Source: Protonemura montana
Taxonomy: Eukaryota; Arthropoda; Insecta; Plecoptera; Nemouridae
Reading direction: 5' to 3'
DNA length: 64,000 bases
NCBI GenBank assembly: GCA_947568835.1
Contig: OX387606.1
Span: 6,262,001 to 6,326,000, forward strand
The first letter of the stretch is position 1; the number at the start of each line of letters is the position of its first letter. The notes under the pieces were generated by a model. The model was given only the letters and a program-made list of their open reading frames with translations. It was not told where the DNA came from and made no database searches. Of the stretch, positions 37,310-49,600 are shown one piece after another. Position numbers and translations under genes: made by a program.

Positions 37310-40300
37310 GTACTACCTAGAAACTACCTCCATCTTTGCTACCTCCTGCCTACTCTAGGTTCATGTGCAATGTAGTCATTGCAATGTCAAAACTTTTTTG
37401 AATTCTTGATGTCTAGTATATTCATGGTATGAATCGTAACCATTGAAGTTCATTAAGTAAATAACATTTTTATTGTTTTACACCATTTCTAACCGTGCTG
37501 AATGCAAGAACCTTGCCAGAAGTGCGATGTATGTAACTTGATTTTAGTAAAATGAGATGAGAATGTATTTGTTCCATTGTTATCACAGGGCAAAACTGGT
37601 TCATCTAATTCACTGGAAAAAGTTACAGAATAGCACTCCAGGGGGACGATTGTATAAAAATTACCGAGAACGTTGACGAGCGAGAACATTTTCACTTTTT
37701 GTGGTTTACATTGGGTGTCAATTGGGCTGCGACAGGAAAAGCGCGACTATTCTTTCGATATTGCAACACATTGGGTTCCCAGTGCCTAAAATGTAAACAC
37801 AATTACTCTCTTAAAGAAATGGTTAGAATTTATATTATTTATTTGTCTGCAGAGACGCTTCTTAATAGATTCTCTTATGATAAATATGGAATTTTAGCTC
37901 CTATTTTGATTCAGAAACCAATTTCTATATAACTAATTCAGAATGTTCCTCAGGATATTGTCACTCAACTTTACTTGAAGGTAACACCATGTAAAACCCA
38001 CCATTGAAATATACAGACACGGGCAATATTAATAACGTGCAATTTATTCAGTTATCACAAGCTAGCTTATGATTGCTATTCGCTACCCACCAAACAAAAA
38101 TGTTCATGTCGTGGTGAAGAAGGAAAGAGAGAGAGCGCGCAACTCACCGAAACGTAAAAATTCTCGACAAGTAAATCGACAAGATAAGACATTCTTCATC
38201 TCTCAAAAGTTGAGCTCCACTCTCATCCCTTCTTCGTCACAACTTAATCTAACCTCTTGGCACCCTTTGTGCATTACAAAAATATTTTTGAACATAGTTT
38301 AATCAAAAGCTGAAATGGCTTCACTCATACAGCAATCAACTCAAAACTTTGGTGACGTTCCCTGATAGGTGGCCAGCCCAGCAATGGCAACGTACAGTAC
38401 GATCCTGTAGATAATTCTGGAAGATTTATTCAAATTGTGTGATCCCTTCAGAAGGACATGTTGCATTTATAGGTTTCTATGTATTGGCAGCCTTGAAAAT
38501 GGAATAACCTGGGCAATGTAAATAAATTATATAAGCAGCATGTCCATATATACGCATGAATGCGTGCGCGTCGTGTGCGATAAATGTTAAATTTATGGCA
38601 AATGTTAAATAAACTGTATTTGGTTATATTATGGTAAATTATGATATACATTGTAAAGATAAATACAGAAATGTAAAATTAAAAGCTATAATAATTCAAT
38701 TATGGCACAATAACTCTATCTATAGTAATGCCATTTTTATCATGAGACATATTATATAATAGCTGATGCCACTTTTACGAAATGATAAATTGGAGGTCAA
38801 TTGGTAAGGAAATGCAAAATACGTCCCAATGGCCAACAATTTAACTTTTTAGTTGGTTTTTATTGAAATGATTTACTGACACTCTAGTGATTGAGTGGTA
38901 AGAGACGCCCTGAGATCAAATTCCTTGCAATACTGCACTGCGGCACTGACAGCTTTTTTTTTATAATCAGGGATAAGTCTAACTAATGTCATAAAGCAAC
39001 TAAAACATGCACCTTCAAAATCCAAATAAAAAAGTATTTCCCCAACTTTTGGCACCTGCGGCACGAAACACGAAGTGCCCCTTGTCAACAAAAAATGAGA
39101 GATTATCGCAAACGGATCATTCCAATGAATAAATTAAGAAACATGTGAAAAAAAGTTGTGTCATCCAGGACATGTTAGAATAATTTTCATTACGTTGGCG
39201 TCCTATGGCTTTGCTTTTTCTGTTTTCACATATTTTTTTGCCAGGTTTCAATAGAATACAAGCAGTTGTTGGAAAATTATTTAAAATTATAGAACTTCTA
39301 ATGGCTATGACTTATTTTCTCGTGTTGGTTGTTTTGATGCTGGTAAGGAACTTATCAGAAAATACCTCTGGAAATGGGATAATCAACCTGGAAGCACATT
39401 TTTCTGATAACGAAGAGACGGTGACAACGTAAAACAAAAGTCGTAAGATTGTTCCATTTGTATAAAATACGTAAGTATATTTTCTTTGTTGATGAATTAA
39501 TGAACAATGGCCTATACTTATCATTATTAACAATACATATTTGATCTATGTACACTACAAGTTACAATAATTTGAATAATAGCAGTGTATTCTTTAGGTC
39601 TTAGCCTGCTGTGCACAATAACGGGGCAATTTCAGGTTCCAGAATTTGATACATGCCCACAAACTGCGCACAGGAATGTAATATAAACCGTGAAAGTGTC
39701 TAAAGTAAGAGGCTAGAATGAAAACCTAAATTTTGAATTAAACTAAAAGCATACATTATACGAGTCGATAAGTCTGTTCACAATATAATATAATATATTG
39801 TGAAATCCATTGAAATAAATGAAAAAACATATAGAATATAATGTCAACAATAACTCTTTGCATCTAAAAGTTGTTTAAATTGGCCCAACAACCATTGTAT
39901 TCCCAGAGAACTGCAACATGGTTCTGATGTAGACAGCTAACAAAGTTGCTTTTTTATTAGCAAGCTAATAAACAAAACAAAAAGAAGAAAAATCGGGCAA
40001 ACAAAAAAATAAAATATACTAAAACTTGCATTTTCAATTGAAATGTTCTTAAAAAAGCATTGCGCACAATTTAAATCTCTATGAAGTAGTAACGTAACAT
40101 TCAACGAATAAAATTGACTGCCATTTCGAACTAAAAATATTTACACGAAAAGTTTCCCAAATGTAATGAATTTTAAATTTATATGCTAGGTTTACAACAA
40201 TTTGAATTATTTTAACAGAAAATAACCGTCATTATAACAACTCCCGATTGCTTTTTGGTCGAGATTATAAAGAACTGTCGTAATGCCACGAGTCATTCGT

Positions 40301-40697
40301 TTCTGACTTGATATCGGGAACATCAAAACAACTAAAACAAAGTCAAGGTTGGCTCGTTACAAATCTACGAGCTCCAGAGAGCCCCGTCTCTACCGATATG
40401 CAGCGTCAAACTTTTAACAACTAGAAACGCGTGATTTGTCATTGGTGTGTTGCAACTTGTATCTTTCTCTATATATTTATGACTTGAATGCCTTAATGTA
40501 ACAGCAGTTTACAAGAAATAGCAAATATAGTAATATATAATAATATATTCATCTATTAATTTATGCTACTTGGCTACATTTGCATGACACAAACATATAA
40601 AATTGCTTCCCCAATATCGTCAAATCTCTTTGGTATATTCGACAGCCATAAATCTAGCTCAGCTGACGAAACTTAGTTGCTGTAATATTTGGTCCTA
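37310..40697. other. Gene-free AT-rich region and CECR2 3' flank
   Basis: No gene, RNA or complete element was recognised. The right end must contain the CECR2 3' UTR on the minus strand. Small palindromic AT-rich stretches occur (for example around 39780-39803). Small frames here are not supported by any family resemblance. Confidence 0.5.
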
Positions 40698-43600
40698 TCA
40701 TAGCCAGGTTGGCCTGTTGAGAGCGTCGTACGGCTGTCGCATCCCAAGAGCGGGATGGTAGCCAGGCGGATAACCCGTGGGCGGGGCCAAAAGACCCTGA
40801 TGCGCCAACACCATAGGGTTACTTGAGTGCCGCATCAGCTCCTCTGAGTGCCTGTGGAAGTAAGGGTAGCTGCCTGAATCCATTAGCGGCTGGTGATGGT
40901 TCATGAACGCCTGCGTCAGCTGCGGATAGGGCGCCGCGCGCGGCTGGGGGTGGCTCAGGAACGGAAATGGAGGATTCGAGCCTTGCGTAGATTTGTCCCG
41001 ACCAGCTTCAGGGACGTAGTACCCAGACTGCGCGCTCCGGTAATCCTCAAGGAAGTTCGGGTAAGCGTCCTTTTCAGCGTAGAGTCCCATCGCGGGAGGG
41101 GCAGGTCCAAAGTTGAAGGCACTACCCGGCACGACGCTTGCAGTCTTATGCGTAGCCGGTGGCTCGCCGGGCTTTGCGTAATGCTGGAATCCGGCCGCCT
41201 CCACAGGTGCTGGAGCAGCGGTCGCTTTGGGTTTGCGTTTGCGGGCGGGCTTGGCAGGGGGTGGGTCCACTTGCTTGGACGGCAGCATTGTGTAGTCCGG
41301 CAGCGGTCGGTTGTAAGGCAGCGGCGCAGCACCCTTCCCAGACAGCAGCGTCGTTAGGTCGGGGCCCGCAGCATACGGGTCCACCGGCGGCGTAGAACGG
41401 TTCGGAAGCATCGACAGGTCGGATACCGGACGGTTGTATGCAGTCTGCGAGTATAACCGATCGATTCAATCAAGGTGTTGAGAATATTAAAAAAATGACT
41501 AGTTGTTATACTCTTAATAGCATGTAGGATTTGTGACAGTATAACCATCGAGTTAAAAGGTATGGTCATGGGCTAATTTTAATTTTAAGCTTTCTATTGA
41601 GCAAGCAAGCTGGTAATTGTGGTAACGGTAGGTGTCACCCGATGGCGCTACCGGCCGTACTTTTTAACAAACATACACAATTAAATAATTAAGACTCTGA
41701 TTATAGATAAACCTTGGTAAAGAATTTCTGGAGTGTAAATTTGTCTCAAATGCCAGTAATATGTGGGATATAGAAATTAAATATCTTAACATTCAAAACA
41801 ACTGTGACTCTACCAGACCAGGGGCATGCAGTCAGAGTATGCTGGGTATGAAGCGCATACCCACTCAAAGGTTACCAAGGTGTTTCCAAAACAAAGCCAG
41901 AGAATATAATTTAACTACTAGTGGTTAAGTAAGTCAATTTCAGACATAAATCATTGATCTTATTCGGACATCATTTTGGAGTATACCCAAGTCCTCACCC
42001 CACTGCATGCTACTGGACTCCAGTAGCAGTATCTTCCATTTTTGTCGGTAAAGAAGTCTTTTGGTGACCATATAAGCGAAGGCAGTTTAAAATTTGCTCC
42101 ATTTTAGTAACCATAACATTATCAACATTGTTTGTCCCTGAGAGCAGTGGCTGAGGATTGACCCACTAAACTGATGCCAACTTTAATTTTTAAAATCGAA
42201 TACAGATGACTCACCTGTCCAGATGTCTTGTTCTGTAGCATGGAAGTCAGGTCTTGTCGACCCATTGAAGCAAGGTCCTGCCTGCCCATTGGCGTGAGGT
42301 CTTGCCTGCCCATTGATGCGAGGTCCTGCCGTCCCATTGAACTGAGATCTTGCCTTCCCATTGAAGTCAGGTCCTGCCTGCCCATTGATGCCAGGTCCTG
42401 TCGGCCATACATCGCCTGCATGTCCAGGGAGGAGGCAGACTCGTTAACGCTGCGGTTGTACTGCGGTTGCATGGGTTTGTTGCCGAGCATAGAGGACATG
42501 TCGGCCCGCTGGTATGGCTCGCGGCCGTAGCCTGTTGGTGGGCCTGTGGCGCTGCCAGCTTGCTGGAACATCGGTGTTGACATCGTGCCCTGCGGAGGGA
42601 AAGATAAGAAGAAGTTAGGTACAATGTACCATTGCATCTGTATAACAGGTAGGCGATAAATAAAAGGCAATAAGTATTTGACAAGTGTTTTGCAGCTAAG
42701 CTAGCATACATTTTCAATTATGGGTTTCACCATTTGACTGTGGCTAGTAGGTAATTTTGTTTGTTCAATTTGCTACCACTTGATTGAGGATACTACGGAT
42801 TAAGCAAAATACCAAACAGCTCAATGGCAATATGGATTCAAATGCTTAGCAGAACACTTTGCTCTGAAGTCTCAACTCAACATACCTGCATGTTTGTAGT
42901 CGGCTGCACAAACATCCCCTTGTCTCCATAGAATGCAGGCGCCATCTGCAGCACGCGTTCGTCGCCTGAGTACCGTTCGACGATGTGCGAAAGGTTTGCC
43001 AGATTGCCCATCGGCGCCGTGGGCTGGTACGGCCCCCGGTAGCCTAGGTTCATGCCTGGCTGCCCAGCACCGGCCCGGTTCGTATCTGTCTGACCACCCT
43101 GGTGGTGGGCTGCAGCCGGCTGCTGCATGTCCATGCCTGGGTAAGCGTACTGTGGCGGCAGGCCCATCGGTTTCTCTTGAGACGGCATGCTCGTTGGTTG
43201 GTCGTAGGTCATGGGTTTCACGTGCGATGACATCATCGATTGCATGCCGTTCAGCGACATGTCCTCGTGGATTGGTTGGTAGCGGTGTTGTTGGGGTGGT
43301 GGGTTGGCGTTTGCCTGCAGGCAAAAGTTGGTAATAGTATTAGTAGTGTTGAGACATCTTTCTAGCCATTGCAGAAATTGGAATTTTACCAGAAAAGGAA
43401 AATGTTGATGTTCATGTATTTATTTGCATTAAAAAATATACAAAAAAAAAAACAGGTAATTAAATATTGACGATTCCACAATAAATATGGGCAAAGTTGA
43501 GGTTTTGTGACCTGGGTAGCTTGATTTTCCAAGAAAGTAAGGTAACATATGCTACACATTTATTCAACGGTTGAGAGAAACTTTTTATCAAAAACTAGTT

Positions 43601-46600
43601 CTAAGATCAGAAAGGAGAATCTTCCTGAAAATTCAGAAAGCAGGAAAAATCCCAAAGTACGTACCTCGACTTCAGTATACATGCGCTTCTTGACCGGGAT
43701 GACAGGCGGTGTTGGTTTCTGGCCGAAGTTCTTCTGCCCCGTACCGGCATTCGCGTTGGCATATGTCTGCGCTGTCGGCGTGGTCGTCTGCGTACGAGCA
43801 GCCTGGTACTGGTCAGTGAGTGGCTTGCTGGTGTCGTAGTAGTGGAGCAGCGGTGAGTAGGCAGGGGCAGGGTCGTAAGGGGGCGGTGGCTGGTATGGCA
43901 CGAAACCCGGCCCAACATCCTGGGCTCGTGAGGGGTATGCGGGGGGTGGAGCAGGGGGTGGCTTGTCCGGGCTTGACTTCGGGAATGCAGACGACGTGTC
44001 TTGGTAGAAGCCAACACGGATGGTGCCGTTCGGCGGCGGGTATGTTGGGTGTTTGGGCTCGTCAGTACGTGGGGAGGCCATGATGGGTGAAGCGGCCATG
44101 GGTGATCTGCAAAAGAAAATAGTTTGTTAAGCTACACTAGCATGGCTATATTCCGACGAGGAATCTATTATAAAATAAATTTTGAGGTGTTTTTTTATTC
44201 ATGTTTAGGTAAATTGTGCCTGTAGCCATTTGAGACTAATGTTATGCATAATTTACGTAATCATGTAAATACATAAATATACTGGCATAATAAATATTAC
44301 AAATTACAGGTATGAGTCAATTTGGTCTTCTTCGTTGAGGCCAAGGCGGATTGCAAATAGAACACCAGAGTTCATCGGAATAGTTTGCATATTTTCTTGT
44401 TGGAGATCGTTCCAATAGGTGAATGGACAAACCAGCAAAGTGTGACATCTCAAGTCATTTTTGTGTCTTGGGACAAGTAATTTGAAAGAGCCCATTTGAG
44501 AGCCATTTTTGAGATTTGATGACACCTGTTTAAGTTTTTCCATGAGGGGTGAAGTTTTAAAGATTTTTTCATATAGCGAAGGCTAGCCAATGATCTGCGA
44601 TGGCTTAGCGGTTCCACTTGAAATTATTCATGCCGATGCTAACGCTATAGCTAAGATTCAGTCTCCTTGTTTCACCTACGTGGTGGTCAAAGACAAATGG
44701 TACTGTCTTATTCTGGATGCTTTCCAATGATGCCATGTGTTTGAAAGAATACAAATCCCTTACAGAACAACAAAACTCCATGCTACGCATGAAGAAGTGT
44801 AGCATTTTAAAGTGATTTTTTTAAGGCAATTACTACACGGCCCCAGTGTCTATGACCCAAGAACTAGGGGGTGGTACATAGAGTCGTACCTGTGCATGGG
44901 CGAGGGGTAGTGAGCAGACGAGTAACCTCCTAGCCGCTCGTCCAGAACTAGCCGCGGGGAACAGCTGTTGTCTAACGGGTCGGTGAGGTCCTGGCTGAGG
45001 AACGAACGTTCGGACACACTTGACCCTGTGCTGGCCTTGCGCTGGCGAGGGGTCACGTGTGGACTTGCCGGCTCTTGAGACCTTGGAGCAGGGGAAGCCC
45101 CTGCGAAGAACACGTAGAACGGTTAGTGCTTTGTTAGTTGTCAAAGATGGATCAGCTTGTCAATTGCAATCCAGGGCTGGTACACGCTAAGATGTGTAAC
45201 TGGGTTAGTTCACATAAATGGTCTTCTTATTCAGAGGGGAAGCAAAGTACTGAGATGCGAACCCAATTGGTCGTCCTGTGATTTTTCTCTAGGTTTTCCA
45301 GACACCCTAACTCCAGATTAGAGACAGAGGCGATCTCAAACCTATTGCAGCATTTCACTGTAAGAGAAAGTATTCAGAAAGCATTACCAGAGATCAAGTA
45401 TGCTGACTGTCTTGCTATAAGAGGACATCTGGATCAATGTCAGTATCATTTGCAACCTTAGAGCATGCTTTCTCCTCTGGAAGATTAAATTAGGGTTTGG
45501 AAGCAATTTTTACAAATTCTTCAGAGCCATCTAGGGCTTCAACATAGAAAATGGAGCATGTCTCGGTTTTTATTATTATGAACACTATATCCGTCTCAAA
45601 AATTGATGCCCATTCGGGGGACTCTAAATATGATCAGAATAGAATATAATCTAAATACAATGCATCCAATGTTGAATTGGAGTTACTCGAGATTGACAGG
45701 TTGTGACGTGGTATAGTGCCACTAGAATCAGAGTGACTGTGAGTATTTACACTTTACAGCCTTTTGGTTCTTCTCCTTGGAGATCCATCATTCTCATCAA
45801 ATACACTAAAATCGTCTCAAAAAGCAAGTGTCCAAGTAGCTCAATGGGTTAGAGCAACACCCGCGATAGGTGGAGATCGGGGTTTGAGTCCCCGTTTGGG
45901 CATCAATTTTTGAGACGGTTATAGTGTTCATAATAACAAAATACCCCGCGCATTGCAAGCGTTTGCAATTTAAATAAGATTTCATCAATATCTCGTTATC
46001 TTTCTTTGTACCTTCGGGCGATCGCAGTTCAATGCGAGGCTCCTCTGGCGGCAGTTGCGCCATTGGCCGGACTGCCGCTATGGGTCGTCGTTCCTCAGGC
46101 TCTGTGCGACGAGGCTTTGCCGGCGCAGGAGGTTTGGGCGCACCAAACGCCTTGAACCACGCGCTGTGGTTGGCCTTCGACTCTGGTTTGCCCAAATCGT
46201 CTGGCTTCTTGGGTTTTGAAGCCGGCTTTACGTCCGGCTCAGGTTTGACAGGTGCTGTGGCAGGGGCCTCCTGGCTTGATTGGCTCGCCTGCCAGACATG
46301 CGTGGATTAGTTAAGTGCAGGAAAATCGTCGTAACAAAGAGGCTAATTGTTCATTTAAGAAAAGCTTTTGGAATTACCTCGGTGTATGCTACATCATGAG
46401 CAAAGACATGGACCAGGTTATATTGTCAGCAGGGACCTTTATCAGATTGCAGTGAGAAACCATACTTAACCCACCCTTCACTATCACATGGTAGTAAACT
46501 GCCTGACACCAGGCAAGGGTAACTTATTATTTTTTATCCTTTTCAGGAGATCTGCAAAGTTTTAGTGAGCAACTAGTGGCCTCAAACACCGCGTAAAAAA

Positions 46601-49600
46601 CCTGTAGTAAGTTTCTTTGTCTGTCAAGTATTTTTATTTGATTAATCTAATGGCAACTTTTCCTTTTGGCTCCATACATAGAAGTAGAACACTTCTTCTA
46701 TTTTTTAAGTTTAATTTGAAAAGCAAGTCAATTTGGCTTTTAATTTGACCTCGAGAAATGTTTGACCTCGAGAACATTTAATGATATAAAAAAAAACCTC
46801 AAGTTGACCAAGTGCCGTTGTTTACCTCATCGTCACATAGGGGCTCTGCCTTGGCAGGCTTTTCCAGCTCTTCGAGGGCTACAGCGCTGGCTTCTGTGTC
46901 GGTGAAGCTGTGACTAGCCTTGCCCACGTCGAAGCCCAGCACATCGCTCGTGAGGACGGTGCCAAGACTGAGCTTCAGTCCTGCCGAGTCTTCCGTGTCA
47001 ACGCTCTCCTTGCGGCACTCCTTCGGCTTGACCCCGCCTTCCTCGTCCTTCACCTGCACACCATACACATCCGGTCTTTTATTTCCTCAATTTCTAGCAC
47101 AAATTGCAAATTTTTCCAACTTATCAGTGTTTTTATACATCCACCACGTTTCTATTTATTCTTTGATGACACAAAAAGTTTGAGGGTCGTGCTATTTGGT
47201 CACCCGACAAATGTAAGAAGCAGTGTTGACAGAATCACACTTAGTAAATACTTCAGGGGTTTGTTTGTTCTGCTGTCATAGGGAAAAATCGGTATCTCAT
47301 TTCATCTCAACTCGCTGGAAAATGTTAAAGAATAACCCCTCAGTGAGACCAACATACAAGTTGTGATACTTCTTACTACAATACATATAAATTATTGCTA
47401 ACACAATTACACACATAATGAACCAAAACCTATTTATATACACGCACACATAATTGTAAGCATGTTGTACCAAAAAGTGAATTGAGCACTTTCTTGCTTT
47501 TTTGGCTTGGCTTGGGTTCACCTAACCAATGTAGTAACTGATTATGTTTCAGGATTGCACTGCCCCTCACGATCGATTTGTTGTGTTTTAAAAGAGCACT
47601 GTTTTGACAACTGCCCCTGTAGCACTGGTCTAGCATTGTCAAACGGCCCCCATGAGCTGCAAGAAGACGAAGTGCCTAAAGCCTGATTAACCAAAGGTTA
47701 ATCCTAGGAAACACAGGTTAACAGGTATTTTTCCAGCCTTTCTCTGTCCACCTGGTCTCAAGATGTGTTTACGCACCTTGGCAGCGTTAAGCGACTGCAT
47801 GTTAGAGATGAGGTTGCCTTTGCTCTTGCCAGGTTGCAGGCGCTCGATGGTGCGCTGGATCTCTCTACGAGGCAACTGTTTGGCAGCGTCCTTGCCTGGT
47901 CGCCGCTTGCTCGAATCCTGCGAATATGCAGCATGTTAACAAAACCATATCGTTGTTGGTATTTTATTGTCAAATAATCACAGGCAGTATAATTGCAACT
48001 GAGTTAGCTAAAAATGTAGCGGCACTCAAGTTAACGTTGCTCCTTGATAAGTCACTGAGAATTAAGGAAGAGATGTCTACAAAACTAGCAATCTCTAGGA
48101 ATGCACGGCCGCTTCACGTGGCCTTTTCAAAGAGCGCAAAAGAATCAAGCACCGACAATCCCTTATTCTGGATAAACCAACCTTTACAGCTGAGAGAAAA
48201 TGAAATTGGATGTTGATATTAAGGGGTATAGTCAACCTCTCAAAGAGGCAGGTCTAGGTTCATTTAGCGTCTGTTTGATCTGATCTGGATCTGTTTGATC
48301 TGAGAACGACAATTTTATGTTATGCCAGTTCAGTTCTTGGGAATTTTATCTAGGCGAGAAAAGCCAAGTACATACGATTAAAACATACTTTTGCAAACAG
48401 TCGTCGTAGACTTTCTCTGTGCGCAATCCGAAAGGGTAATAAATCTGGGACTTACCTTGTTCCCGGTGCCTGTTCTTGGAGGCCGATCTGGCCGACGCCG
48501 ATCAGTCTTCCCGGCGCGCGGGGCATCCACGTCGTCGATGGCCACGGCTGTGTGCGACGGAGAGTTGCTTGCCGACGAGTACTCGGAGAACCGTGGAGTG
48601 TCATCTAGCCACTTGTTGATGTCCTGCGGAATGAGTTAAAAAATATGTGCACATTGTTATAAGATTTTGTAGGTATAGGACCAGATGTCACTGCTCTAAC
48701 TATAGCACTTGTTAGCATCTCTGCAGTGCATTGTATTGTATAGTGTTCATGTAAACTCCGAAACGGAACTCAAAAAACTGAAATTTTATATGGAACCTAA
48801 CTGGAACCAGAAAAGTAATTTAACATGTTTTAAGAACCGAAACCAAAGTATGAATGGAAAATATATTGAAACTTTATGGGTTTGATAAAGGTTCTAATGA
48901 AGCTGATAAAAAGAAGTGTTTATAACTTTGCTAGTTGCCAATTCTGGAAATGAACACAGCCATTTTTTCTGAGAGTAAACACATGATTGATAAAATATTC
49001 ATTGCTTGGTGATATTACCTTAAGTGTCTGTTCGGTGGCCAGCTCGAGTGCTTGTATCGCATCAGCGTCTTTGACCACCTCCACCTTCCTCTTCTTGGCC
49101 TTGGAAGGTCCCTGGGCACGGGGAGCCGGTCGAATCGGAGGCTCACGGTCCCGATTCCGTTCCCGGTCCCGTCCAAGGTCACGATCTCGGGAGCTGTTCC
49201 GGCTTGATGAGTCATCACGTTCTGAACCCTTCCCCTGTTTCTCTTTGTCATCAAGGTCAGTGGGCGGTGGAGAAGGAACGCTGCGGCTCTCTGGGCTGAA
49301 AGCACACAGGAATTGGCAATGTATATTGGTGCTTTTGTTTTCTGGTTTTGGATGTTTTTTTTTATAAAAATAAAAATAAACTGTAGTTTCTTAAATGCTT
49401 ATAAAAACAGTTAAATCTGGTAGGAGGACGCTACAAAATCATGACCACCACACAATAAACTAGCTTTTCTGTACCTTAAGTAAGATTTTCCATACATGGT
49501 TACCCAAAATAAGTTGATTAGACTTATAAAAAGACTCAGCAATCATGAATATGAATATCACTAATTTTTTGTCAAAGAGAAAATGGTGATTAAGTGCCAG

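Noticed and set aside
38069..38302. 77-aa frame rich in Lys/Arg in the 37-40 kb region
   Set aside because: Low-complexity composition, no splice context and no recognisable domain.
40893..41357. 154-aa plus-strand frame opposite CECR2
   Set aside because: It lies antisense to the well-supported last CECR2 exon; GC-rich coding DNA often keeps shadow frames open.
45830..45902. Functional tRNA-Ser (CGA) gene
   Set aside because: G before the anticodon, no long variable arm, a stem mismatch, and it sits inside a repeated mobile element.
49015..49305. 96-aa minus-strand frame MLSAQRAAAFLLHR
   Set aside because: It is in the wrong phase; the phase dictated by neighbouring exons gives the SPESRSVPSPPP...KKRKVEVV segment of CECR2.
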